This document shows positions 37,274-45,156 of a stretch of DNA of 64,000 nucleotides, piece by piece. Within the stretch, counting starts at the first letter, position 1; each line of letters begins with the position of its first letter. Source of the DNA: a bacterium (GTDB taxonomy: Bacteria; Bacteroidota; Ignavibacteria; Kapaibacteriales; UBA7675); NCBI GenBank assembly GCA_030430495.1, contig JAUIKM010000027.1, positions 16,147 to 80,146 on the forward strand, given 5' to 3'. The position numbers were made by a program, and so were the translations under genes. The notes under the pieces are model-generated. The model saw nothing but the letters and a program-made list of their open reading frames with translations, had not been told where the DNA came from and did not search any database.

Positions 37274-39949
37274 ATGATCATGTTATTGCGCTCATTCTGT
37301 CTCCTCGTCCTTGCCTTGTTTTACACAGCGATCACGTTAAACGCACAGACCGACGAAACACAATACACGCATTGGGATCTGACGCCCGAGCTGGATCGTC
37401 CATGGGAAATCATCTGGGGGCCGGACGACTGGATCTGGTTTACGGAGCGTGTCGGCCGCGTGAGCGCCGTAAATCCGGAGAACGGCGAGATCAGGCAACT
37501 GCTGGATATTCGCGACCACGTGGCCGTGACACATGAAAGCGGCATGCTGGGTATGGCGATTCATCCGGACTTTGAAAACGAACCTTATGTGTTTATCTCC
37601 TATTCGTTTCTGGACGAGAATGAGATCCCGTTTTTAACTGTCGGCAAGTTTCGCTACGACGCGGAGCTGGATCAGCTGGTGGATGAAGTGCGCATTGTGC
37701 CGCGCTCATCCATTGCGAATATTCACGCCGGCAGCCGTCTGCTGATCGGTCCCGACAATTTGCTGTACATTACCATCGGTGACCGCGACGACATCGGCAA
37801 GCCGCAGGATCTGGATGAATTGCAGGGTAAAATTCTGCGCACAGATCTGGACGGCAACGTGCCCGAGGACAATCCTTTTCCCGGCAAGCGCGTGTGGTCG
37901 CTGGGTCACCGCAACCCGCAAGGATTGTGCTGGGGGCCGAATGGTCAGCTATACAGCACGGAGCACGGCACGTTTAACGATGACGAGTTTAATATCATTG
38001 TTAAAGGCGGGAACTACGGCTGGCCGACGGTGCAGGGTTATTGCGACAATCCGATTGAGGAAGCGTTCTGTGAGGCCAACGACGTCGTGGAGCCCATTAC
38101 CGCCTGGACGCCGTCGATCGCTCCTTCCGGCACCTTGTATTACAATGGCGACGCGTTCCCCGAGTGGCAGCACTCCGTCTTTGTTTCCACACTGAAAAAC
38201 GAAAGGATTTACCGCATGCACATGACGCCTGACGGCAACGCGGGTGAGTCCGAAGAACAGATGTTTAACGAGCGCTGGGGGCGCCTGCGCGATTTCGCCT
38301 TTTCTCCGGAGGGCCGCATTTTTGTGGCCACGACCAACTCCGAGCGCAACATTCCCAAGCCGGACCGCATTCTCGAGATTCTGCGCATTGTCGAAGGTGA
38401 AAATCTCCTTGCCGTTGAAAACGAGAAAAACCGCCTGCAAGCCGATATTGCGGCATCGGATAAAACGCGGATCACGGTTAAAAACACAGGCGACGAAGCG
38501 GTCCGCATCTTTAACATTCGTCTGGAGAACAACACGCGCCGCGGTTTTTTCATGGCGGAACAGCCTCGTTCGATTGTCATTGAGCCGGATGAGCAGATCG
38601 AATTCGACGTGTACTTCGCGCCGCGTCTGGTGCAGGAATACGTCGCGACGTTTATTTTCGATTCCAATACGGAGAACGGCGAACACCAGGTTACTCTGAT
38701 CGGCACGGGTGAATCCATCCGGCCCTTTGACGATTTGTATGTAGCCAATTTTGGTTTTGTTGAAGAGCCGAAGGACAGCGTTTTTACCTTTGACATCGGT
38801 GCGGCCGATTTCAGCGACATAGAAAGTTGGTTCCTGACCGGGACGGATGAAATTGTGCTTGAGTCGGTCGAAATCGAGGGTCAGGATGATGACAGAACTC
38901 TGCGCCTCGGTCTGAAGTACTTAAACAGCGATCTCTCGGCTTCACATCTCGGTTTGTTGACAGTACAGAGCGACAGTGAAGAGGATCCGCTCAACGTCGT
39001 GGTGGCGGCGCGGCAGGCCGACGCCATCTGGCTGCAGGATGACTGGGTGCCTGTAAACACCTTGCAGCTGGGAGAGTTTTCCCAGTGCCGCCCTTTTGAA
39101 TTCAGCGCCGACCTGTTAAACATTTCCGACCGCGATATTAAACCGGGGCGTCCGGCCTTTGATCTGGAGCACGGCAAAGAAGTGGAGATAATCGGCAACA
39201 TTATCACGCCCGACCTGGTGTTGCCCTCGCTGGGGCGCGTGACGGTCGACTTCAAAATGGCCAGTATTGGTTTTGGCCCACAATCCGCGGAACTTGTCTG
39301 GCCTGAATCGACCCCGAATGCCGGCGCCGTCAGTAGTTTAACCGTTGCATTTGAAGGCCTGGAGGTTGAAGCGCAGCACGAGGACCCCGTCGTGTTTCCG
39401 GATACTTACGTCGACGAAGGCAGTGAGGTGGTTTACACCTACATCAACGAGATACTCGATACGGCGCGGATTTCCAGCGTAACAATCGTCGGCGGCGATG
39501 CGGATCAGTTTAACCTTGTTCACTGGATTGGCGATAAAGTGCCGCAAGCTGAATCCATGTGTGCGATACTGGCATTTAATCCGACGTCGGAAGGCCAGAA
39601 ACTCGCGACGCTTCAGATTCATATCAAGGATGTTTTTGCACCTGTTGAGATTCAACTGATTGGCAACGTCGTGAGTGATGTTAACATGGGTGTGCCGCAT
39701 TCCGGTTGGAGTCTGGATGTGAGTCCAAATCCTGCACACTCCGAGTTCAGTGTTAACATGACGCTGGATCGTCCGCGCAGTTGGCAGCTGAGTTTAATCG
39801 ATTTGCGCGGCAATGAGGCTGTTTTACGTCGCGGAGTCGGCGCGGAGGAACACATCCGCATAACGGACCTGGAGCGTCCGGCGGGCGTATACATTCTGCG
39901 TCTGCGCTCGGGCGACGCGGTGTTTGACCGCAGCCTGATCGTTGAATGA
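37274..39949 (+). CDS. T9SS-exported glucose/sorbosone dehydrogenase-like protein with ASH extension
   Basis: The 891-residue product starts with a signal peptide (MIMLLRSFCLLVLALFYTAITLNAQ). GSDH propeller ~35-375 (RPWEIIWGPDDWIWFTERVG; IHAGSRLLIGPDNLLYITIG; GHRNPQGLCWGPNGQLYSTE; EFNIIVKGGNYGW), then ASH/choice-of-anchor D-like modules (IEPDEQIEFDVYFAPRLVQE), and a T9SS sorting domain (LDVSPNPAHSEFSVNM to RSLIVE). It lacks the Cys of the 'GCRLL' motif present in the two upstream copies (GSRLL here). A strong terminator closes the triplet. Sugar oxidation at the cell surface is inferred from the family only. Confidence 0.9.
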   Translation: MIMLLRSFCLLVLALFYTAITLNAQTDETQYTHWDLTPELDRPWEIIWGPDDWIWFTERVGRVSAVNPENGEIRQLLDIRDHVAVTHESGMLGMAIHPDFENEPYVFISYSFLDENEIPFLTVGKFRYDAELDQLVDEVRIVPRSSIANIHAGSRLLIGPDNLLYITIGDRDDIGKPQDLDELQGKILRTDLDGNVPEDNPFPGKRVWSLGHRNPQGLCWGPNGQLYSTEHGTFNDDEFNIIVKGGNYGWPTVQGYCDNPIEEAFCEANDVVEPITAWTPSIAPSGTLYYNGDAFPEWQHSVFVSTLKNERIYRMHMTPDGNAGESEEQMFNERWGRLRDFAFSPEGRIFVATTNSERNIPKPDRILEILRIVEGENLLAVENEKNRLQADIAASDKTRITVKNTGDEAVRIFNIRLENNTRRGFFMAEQPRSIVIEPDEQIEFDVYFAPRLVQEYVATFIFDSNTENGEHQVTLIGTGESIRPFDDLYVANFGFVEEPKDSVFTFDIGAADFSDIESWFLTGTDEIVLESVEIEGQDDDRTLRLGLKYLNSDLSASHLGLLTVQSDSEEDPLNVVVAARQADAIWLQDDWVPVNTLQLGEFSQCRPFEFSADLLNISDRDIKPGRPAFDLEHGKEVEIIGNIITPDLVLPSLGRVTVDFKMASIGFGPQSAELVWPESTPNAGAVSSLTVAFEGLEVEAQHEDPVVFPDTYVDEGSEVVYTYINEILDTARISSVTIVGGDADQFNLVHWIGDKVPQAESMCAILAFNPTSEGQKLATLQIHIKDVFAPVEIQLIGNVVSDVNMGVPHSGWSLDVSPNPAHSEFSVNMTLDRPRSWQLSLIDLRGNEAVLRRGVGAEEHIRITDLERPAGVYILRLRSGDAVFDRSLIVE

Positions 39950-39979
39950 CGCACTGACAACTTGTTGACGCTTTTGTTT

Positions 39980-40016
39980 AACACCCGTGCTTCCGGCGCG
40001 GGTGTTTTTTTGTTTT
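39980..40016 (+). terminator. Rho-independent terminator
   Basis: An 11-bp stem (AACACCCGTGC with GCGCGGGTGTT, one G-T wobble), a TTCCG loop and a T-run, 31 bases after the stop of the third propeller gene. Confidence 0.92.
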
Positions 40017-40044
40017 GGGCGGGGCGCTCACCGACGTGAATACT

Positions 40045-40107
40045 GATCGCTTTGAGGACTGCGCTGCGCTTGCCCTCAGGCTCTATGACTTTTTTGTTTG
40101 TCGTTGA
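40045..40107 (+). repeat. dispersed intergenic repeat, copy A
   Basis: It shares GATCGCTTTGAG, TGCGCTT and GCCCTCAGGCTCT with the copy at 57015-57079, and CTCTATGACTTTTTTGTTTG (one mismatch) with the copy at 48511-48555. It sits just after a transcription terminator. Confidence 0.65.
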
Positions 40108-40169
40108 GTGCGCGGTTGGGGGCAGCCTGGTGGGTGTTGAGTTGGCTGCTACCAGCTAAAACTACGTAC

Positions 40170-40202
40170 GAGCTGTGCGGTCCAAGGGCACACAGCTCTT
40201 TT
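40170..40202 (+). terminator. terminator-like hairpin
   Basis: GAGCTGTG pairs with CACAGCTC over a 13-nt loop, followed by TTTT. It stands alone between the propeller terminator and the next operon; it may be a back-up terminator or part of a repeat. Confidence 0.35.
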
Positions 40203-40508
40203 GGTTAGTCACCGAGACAAATTTCCAACAACACCATCATTTGCGGCACAGATTACGAATAGACGATTACCGCTCAGTCTGGTAAAATATCAAACACGCC
40301 TTGCACTTTTGACAGTGTTTGCTATTTTTGTCTTCGTTGTTTGTGCCTCTCGCAATATTCTCAAACCGATTCGCTGACAGAACCTGACGGAATTTTGCGA
40401 GCGGTTGTCCGCTGTTATCGCGTAGTGTGAGGGAAATGGCTCAACCGCCAAAAAAATTGGAGCCATTTTTGGAGTTGTGTACCTATTCACTAAAATCAGG
40501 CTGTCGCG

Positions 40509-40859
40509 ATGTCTTGCAAATCATTGATTCTTTGCTCAGCTATTCTCGTGTTGATGGCCGTTTCCAGCGCCGACGCCAGATTCACACGTGTGACAAGGGA
40601 CGGCGGTCCACACGGATTCAAAGACACATGGGTGGAACGCGACGGTGATGAAACCTACATTGAATGCTCTGGACCCGGGTGGACCAAGTGTCCGGATAAG
40701 TCCGTTGTGCCGGTTGAACAGGACCTGGTGGACTACGCTGTTTTGCAGATCGAACTCGGCAATCTCAATGGTCTGTTGACAGATCCCGGATCCGGACTGA
40801 CTGTCTCCTGGGATTCCGACGATGTTGAAATGAGTAATTCCGATATTGTCGTGGAATGA
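40509..40859 (+). CDS. small exported two-cysteine protein
   Basis: Not recognised as a named family. The 116-residue product has a good signal peptide (MSCKSLILCSAILVLMAVSSADA, cut near residue 23) and a mature part of ~93 residues with only two cysteines, in ECSGPGWTKCP (Cys53, Cys61), and an acidic tail. The GPG-flanked cysteine pair recalls the C-terminal cysteine motif of Bacteroidota NVEALA-type exported peptides, but the NVEALA motif itself is absent. It lies 25 bases before the propeller-like gene, which is followed by a thioredoxin-fold gene; NVEALA loci are likewise often beside beta-propeller lipoproteins and redoxins (from general knowledge). The function is unknown. Confidence 0.65.
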   Translation: MSCKSLILCSAILVLMAVSSADARFTRVTRDGGPHGFKDTWVERDGDETYIECSGPGWTKCPDKSVVPVEQDLVDYAVLQIELGNLNGLLTDPGSGLTVSWDSDDVEMSNSDIVVE

Positions 40860-40884
40860 TTTCTCACCTGCCCGGTATTGCCAT

Positions 40885-42129
40885 ATGGTCGATCCAGCTT
40901 TGTTTAAGTTAAAGCTCTGTATCTTTCTGGGCGTCGGCTGTTTGTTGTGCCCGGCGTTTAGTGCGGCGGGCGATCTTCGCGAAGTGATTGATTACCGGGC
41001 TTCCATCGTCCTTCCCATGCAGTTCGAGTACCCGCAGAAATTTACGGGCTTGTTGCATGATAACACCTTGTATCTCTATCTCGATCAGGTACGTCAGGAC
41101 GCTGTCGACTTTTGTGTTGTAAACTTGGAGTCGCGGACCGCCGAGCTCGTGCCCGGCCGCTTCGAGTCTGCTCCCGGCGCGGATGAAGACAACGTGGTTG
41201 TTACGTACATGGCCGACATGGCAATGTGTAACAATCAGTTGTTTCTTCTTTCAGCCAACGAGGTTGTGATTGTCTTTGACGTGGACGCCGAGTCCGGCAT
41301 CCGTTTTAATCGGTCAATGCCCGTGCGGCGCCCGTTCAACTCAATTGCCGCGGCCGGAGAGAATATTCTCGCGTCGTTTATTTACGACTATCATCCAAAA
41401 ACGAGCACGGTGAAAAAGCTTGTTCAGTTGCTCAGTCCTGACGATCTGAGTCCGATCGGTGAATTCACGCCGGCGTTTTATCCGATTGAGTTGAGTCTGT
41501 TTAAGCCGAATCACTGGGTCGACGTACATTCAACAAAAATAGCCGTCGCCAACGCGGCCACCTACGACATTGCAGTTCTGGATCTGGAGTTTCAACCACG
41601 GCACAGAATTACACGCCGTCCGCCGTACTGGCGGCAAATCGACACGACTGAGCTGCTCAACAAAACCACGGGCATCCCGCCTGAAGAAGTCCGCGCCAAA
41701 ATCAATGTTATCACACCAATGGTCGATGCGGCATCCATGTTGTCCAGTGTGCGTTTTCTTGCACCCGACCTGTTAAGTGTTGAAGTCATTGATGGCCGGG
41801 ATGAATCGGGCCTGCTGCGGGTTCTGCACGACTTCTGGAAATTTGACGGCAAAGAGTGGATTCTGTTTAAGTCGGACCTGCAACGCACGGCCTATGCCGC
41901 CAACGACGGAGGCCTGATCGACTCGGCCTCTTTTCCAATAAAAGACTATCGCAATATGCGCTTCAGCAATCAGGAGTATTTTCTGACGCTGCGTTATGGT
42001 TCGGGCGAAAGTCCCATCGGATGCACGGCGGCGCATTTCCAGGAGCGTGAAGATTCATTGCTGTCCGTCAATTCACCACGACTGATTGTCGACGTATTTA
42101 CGTGGAAGTGGTCCAATGCGGCGAAGTAA
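40885..42129 (+). CDS. exported beta-propeller-like protein
   Basis: ATG 40885 begins a signal peptide (MVDPALFKLKLCIFLGVGCLLCPAFSAAG). The 414-residue product shows repeated strand patterns typical of a propeller (FTGLLHDNTLYLYLDQ; MAMCNNQLFLLSANEVVIVF; IAVANAATYDIAVLDLEFQ) and resembles the 6-bladed propeller proteins that accompany small exported peptides in Bacteroidota; no catalytic motif was seen. Its end overlaps the next gene by 14 bases, so the two are translationally linked. There is no lipobox in the signal. The fold is moderately supported, the function unknown. Confidence 0.75.
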   Translation: MVDPALFKLKLCIFLGVGCLLCPAFSAAGDLREVIDYRASIVLPMQFEYPQKFTGLLHDNTLYLYLDQVRQDAVDFCVVNLESRTAELVPGRFESAPGADEDNVVVTYMADMAMCNNQLFLLSANEVVIVFDVDAESGIRFNRSMPVRRPFNSIAAAGENILASFIYDYHPKTSTVKKLVQLLSPDDLSPIGEFTPAFYPIELSLFKPNHWVDVHSTKIAVANAATYDIAVLDLEFQPRHRITRRPPYWRQIDTTELLNKTTGIPPEEVRAKINVITPMVDAASMLSSVRFLAPDLLSVEVIDGRDESGLLRVLHDFWKFDGKEWILFKSDLQRTAYAANDGGLIDSASFPIKDYRNMRFSNQEYFLTLRYGSGESPIGCTAAHFQEREDSLLSVNSPRLIVDVFTWKWSNAAK

Positions 42130-42700
42130 ACATCTGCCGGCCGTGTTGTTCGCGCTGCTGTGTTATTCCGCGCCTGGCGGAGAAAACCATGCGGAACAGA
42201 TTACCACGCTGCCCACAGTCAATCTGGCCCGCGACACCGTCGATCTCATGCAGTTGCCGTTTGAGCGTATCCTGGCTGTTGCAGTTAAACGCAACAGTTG
42301 CAAACTGTGTTTTACCGAACTGGAGTCGTTTCTGATTGACTCTCTGCGCTGCCCCGAAAAAGGCATCTTTTTGTTGGCCATCGTTCAATTCGGCGACCGG
42401 TCGCTGAGTCGGCGTGAAGGCGCCGCATTTGTACGCACATATCTGCCGCGATTCGACACAACCTTGTTTGCTGCCGAGAATCCGTCAAACGTCGAAAAAG
42501 AGGCTGACAGTCTTTTGCAGGATATCCATTTAACTCCCGCTGTGATGATTTTAGAGCCGAACGACACGTCGCCGGTGAAATGGCTGAAATACGCCGAATT
42601 GTTCGGCGGGGCCGAATTGCAGTCCGCCACTGGAGACCTGTCGCAATCCGCGAAGCGCCGTCTGACAGAAATCCTGGTCGACGCTTCCGACTGGAAGTAA
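42116..42700 (+). CDS. exported thioredoxin-fold protein
   Basis: The 194-residue product (ATG 42116, inside the end of the upstream gene) has a signal peptide (MRRSKHLPAVLFALLCYSAP, cut near residue 26), an active-site-like motif SCKLC (Cys62, Cys65) at the start of a helix, and LTPAVMIL with a likely cis-proline (Pro141), both features of the thioredoxin fold. The family relation (TlpA/redoxin-like) is by motif only. With an exported two-cysteine small protein two genes upstream, a role in disulfide formation or reduction in the periplasm is an attractive inference. A hairpin that may terminate the unit lies ~100 bases downstream. Confidence 0.75.
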   Translation: MRRSKHLPAVLFALLCYSAPGGENHAEQITTLPTVNLARDTVDLMQLPFERILAVAVKRNSCKLCFTELESFLIDSLRCPEKGIFLLAIVQFGDRSLSRREGAAFVRTYLPRFDTTLFAAENPSNVEKEADSLLQDIHLTPAVMILEPNDTSPVKWLKYAELFGGAELQSATGDLSQSAKRRLTEILVDASDWK

Positions 42701-42778
42701 ATGACATTGGTTCATCCACAGCTGTCCCGGTCGGGAAGAAAAGGGCTCCGGATTATACTGAACGACAAGGAGATTCAG

Positions 42779-42808
42779 ATGACCAGTGTTAAACACAGAG
42801 AGCCGTAA
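42779..42808 (+). CDS. possible nine-residue leader peptide
   Basis: ATG 42779 is preceded at ideal spacing (6 bases) by AAGGAG, one of the best ribosome sites in the window, and encodes MTSVKHREP then TAA. The last codons lie in the 5' arm of the hairpin at 42798-42830. Too short to be sure; a leader-attenuator reading is speculative. Confidence 0.3.
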   Translation: MTSVKHREP

Positions 42809-42830
42809 ACCTGCCAGGCTCTCGGCTCTT
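42798..42830 (+). promoter_or_regulatory. hairpin with two alternative pairings (terminator or attenuator)
   Basis: GAGAGCC (42798-42804) can pair with GGCTCTC (42817-42823), or AGAGCCG (42799-42805) with CGGCTCT (42823-42829). It lies 97 bases after the thioredoxin-fold gene and ~250 bases before fliP, with few Ts after it. Confidence 0.4.
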
Positions 42831-42860
42831 GTAGTTTCCGGTGCGCTGTGCGTTTCTCTC

Positions 42861-42900
42861 CCGCCGACAAACAAAAAGGCATTTAAAGGCCAGGCGCAGC
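42861..42900 (-). repeat. dispersed intergenic repeat, copy E (diverged)
   Basis: On the minus strand this reads GCCTTTTTGTTTGTCGG, and just upstream on that strand a TTCAGGCT segment, matching the order CAGGCT ... TTTTTGTTTGTCG of copy A with lower similarity. Confidence 0.4.
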
Positions 42901-43076
42901 CTGAAGCCGCTCAGTCAGAAGTGTGGCGCGATGTGATCAGCAAAACAATCAAAAAGCGCTCAACCATGCACCCGGCAAAGAAACCAGCCAGGTGAGCGGC
43001 AAAACCACCAGCCGCAAATTCGGCACGATAGTTGCGCAGTGATCGGCGGAGCCTGTGTACTATCTGCGGCGATTCC

Positions 43077-43904
43077 ATGTGGCAAAAACTCATTCAGCAC
43101 GTCAAAATCCATAAGCGCGGGGCGATCGTTCTGGTCGTGCTGCTGGGCGTTTTTGCGGCCCTCGGGGCGGTCGAAATGTGGGCCCAGAACAGTACCGGCG
43201 GCGGTGCGGGCGGCACAAGCTTCGGTCTGCCGTCGATCTCGCTGGGGATTGACGAAGCCGACTCGCCGGATGATTTTGTGACGACGATCCAGCTGTTGAT
43301 GATGCTGACGGTGCTGACGCTGGCCCCGTCCATCCTCGTCATGATGACGTGTTTTACGCGCATGATCGTGGTTTTCCACTTCCTGAAACAGGCGCTGGCC
43401 ACGCATACCCAGCCGCCCGCACAGGTGCTCGTCGGGCTGGCGCTGTTCCTGACCCTGTTTGTGATGACGCCCGTGCTGGACGAGGCCAACACCAACGGCC
43501 TGCAGCCCTACCTGAACGAGGAAATTACCCAGGCCGAAGCGGTCGACAGAATGATTGAACCTTTCCGCGAGTTCATGCTGAAACACACGCGGGAAGAGGA
43601 TCTGGCGCTTTTTGTCAAGCTGCAGAGCGGCGAAAAACCGGAGTCGATTGACGACGTGAGCCTGCTGGCGATTATTCCGGCGTTTACGATCAGCGAGCTG
43701 CGCACGGGCTTCCAGATTGGCTTTGTGATTTTTATTCCGTTTCTGATAATCGACATGATTATCGCAAGTATTCTGATGTCGCTCGGGATGATGCTCCTGC
43801 CGCCGCAGCTGATTTCGCTGCCGGTGAAGGTGCTGCTGTTTATCCTGGTCGACGGCTGGTATCTGATAGTTTCGTCGCTCATGGAAAGTGTGGCGGCGGT
43901 GTAG
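43077..43904 (+). CDS. fliP: flagellar export-gate protein FliP
   Basis: A core membrane component of the flagellar type III export gate in the inner membrane. The 275-residue protein has an N-terminal hydrophobic segment (IVLVVLLGVFAALG), then characteristic FliP sequence (LTLAPSILVMMTCFTRMIVV; ALATHTQPPAQVLVGLALFL; FTISELRTGFQIGFVIFIPF; LLPPQLISLPVKVLLFILVD). ATG 43077 is preferred; a TTG at 43032 would add a Cys-rich, unlikely leader. First gene of fliP-fliQ-fliR-flhB-flhA; no fliO was found immediately upstream. Confidence 0.97.
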   Translation: MWQKLIQHVKIHKRGAIVLVVLLGVFAALGAVEMWAQNSTGGGAGGTSFGLPSISLGIDEADSPDDFVTTIQLLMMLTVLTLAPSILVMMTCFTRMIVVFHFLKQALATHTQPPAQVLVGLALFLTLFVMTPVLDEANTNGLQPYLNEEITQAEAVDRMIEPFREFMLKHTREEDLALFVKLQSGEKPESIDDVSLLAIIPAFTISELRTGFQIGFVIFIPFLIIDMIIASILMSLGMMLLPPQLISLPVKVLLFILVDGWYLIVSSLMESVAAV

Positions 43905-43952
43905 GCGCGGTCCGGGCGGACCAGCCATTATCAACTCTGACGGGGACTCAAC

Positions 43953-44219
43953 ATGACCGAGGAAATGGTCGTTTTTCTGGCGCGCGAATCGTTTTACTAC
44001 GTGCTGCTGATCGCGGGGCCGCTGCTGCTGCTGTCGCTGATCGTTGGTCTGACGGTCTCGATTTTCCAGGCGGCGACCTCGATTTCAGAGCAGACGCTGA
44101 CCTTTGTACCCAAGTTGATTGTCGTGTTTATTGTGACGGTGGCGGTGATGCCATTCATGATTTCCAATCTCAAGACCTTCACCATTGAGTTGTTCAATAT
44201 GATACCGGAACTGGGTTAG
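43953..44219 (+). CDS. fliQ: flagellar export-gate protein FliQ
   Basis: An 88-residue, two-helix membrane protein of the export gate. Typical length and sequence (GPLLLLSLIVGLTVSIFQAA; EQTLTFVPKLIVVFIVTVAV). It begins 48 bases after fliP behind a GGGGA ribosome-site-like sequence. Confidence 0.96.
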   Translation: MTEEMVVFLARESFYYVLLIAGPLLLLSLIVGLTVSIFQAATSISEQTLTFVPKLIVVFIVTVAVMPFMISNLKTFTIELFNMIPELG

Positions 44220-44287
44220 CGCCGTGCGCGGCAAGCTGACTGCGAACAATCCACAAAAGTGTTATAACTGGACAATATTGACCAAAA

Positions 44288-45091
44288 ATGCCTGTGCCCG
44301 ACGGACTGACGATGGAAATGTTGACGGAGCGCTTTCTTGTGGGCGTTCTGTTTTTTGTGCGCGTCACGGGCATGATGATGGTTGCGCCGTTTTTCGGCAA
44401 TCCGGCAATTCTGACGCAGATAAAAGTCATCCTGGCGGTGATTATCGCGATCGTGATGACGGCGGCATTTGGCGAGGGGCAGGCGCCGCTGATACTGGAA
44501 CCGATGTTTTTGCTTGTCCTCGTGTTCAAAGAGGCATTCGTCGGCATCGTGATCGGCTATTCGTCGAACCTGCTGTTTCAGGCGGTGCGTTTTGCCGGCG
44601 GCCTGGCCGACTTCGACATGGGGTATCAGACTTCCGCGCTGTTCAACCTGAACCTGAACGCACCGACGCTGGTCGGCGAGATTCAGTGGCTGGCGGCGCT
44701 GATGCTGTTTCTGGTGCTGAACGGGCATCACTTCCTGATCGAGGCGGTCTATGCCAGCGTGGAAGCCGTGCCCGTGGGGCATTTTGCGTTTTCCGGTCCG
44801 ACGATAGAACTGCTGATCCGGCTGGTGACGCAGATGTTCCTGATAGGCACCAAGATTGCGGCTCCGGTGATTATCGCGCTGTTTATCACCAACCTGGCGC
44901 TGGCTTTGCTGGCGCGCGTGGCGCCGCAGATTAACATTTTTGTGCTGAGCTTTCAGTTTAAAATCATCATCGGTCTTTTGACCCTGATGATAACAACGCC
45001 GGTGTTTATCTACGTGATGAAAAACGCGCTGGAGTTGTTTGAAGGCTACATCCTTGAAGTCATACTCAGTTTGCAGGCCGCGGCAACATAA
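44288..45091 (+). CDS. fliR: flagellar export-gate protein FliR
   Basis: The 267-residue product is a multi-helix membrane protein of the export gate (LFFVRVTGMMMVAPFFGNPA; LLFQAVRFAGGLADFDMGYQ; NLALALLARVAPQINIFVLS). Length is usual for FliR. It follows fliQ after 68 bases. Confidence 0.96.
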   Translation: MPVPDGLTMEMLTERFLVGVLFFVRVTGMMMVAPFFGNPAILTQIKVILAVIIAIVMTAAFGEGQAPLILEPMFLLVLVFKEAFVGIVIGYSSNLLFQAVRFAGGLADFDMGYQTSALFNLNLNAPTLVGEIQWLAALMLFLVLNGHHFLIEAVYASVEAVPVGHFAFSGPTIELLIRLVTQMFLIGTKIAAPVIIALFITNLALALLARVAPQINIFVLSFQFKIIIGLLTLMITTPVFIYVMKNALELFEGYILEVILSLQAAAT

Positions 45092-45156
45092 ACGCCGCCC
45101 TGTGTGTTTTTGGGTGTTAAACGGCGTCGCCCCGACGCCGGCGGAGGCAAAGTCCG

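Larger units (their letters stand above)
40017..40508. other. intergenic region upstream of small-protein operon
   Basis: About 490 bases holding repeat copy A, the GAGCTGTG hairpin and an AT-richer tract (~40200-40400) that probably contains the promoter of the following three-gene unit. No convincing gene; a competing frame at 40427-40648 overlaps the next gene and looks non-coding. Confidence 0.5.

Noticed and set aside
40427..40648. 73-codon plus-strand frame overlapping the small exported protein
   Set aside because: The competing frame at 40509 has a clear signal peptide and leads into the operon; this one is Arg-rich and featureless.
42786..42995. 69-codon frame upstream of fliP considered as fliO
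   Set aside because: No membrane-helix arrangement of FliO; sequence is basic and overlaps repeat copy E and the hairpin.
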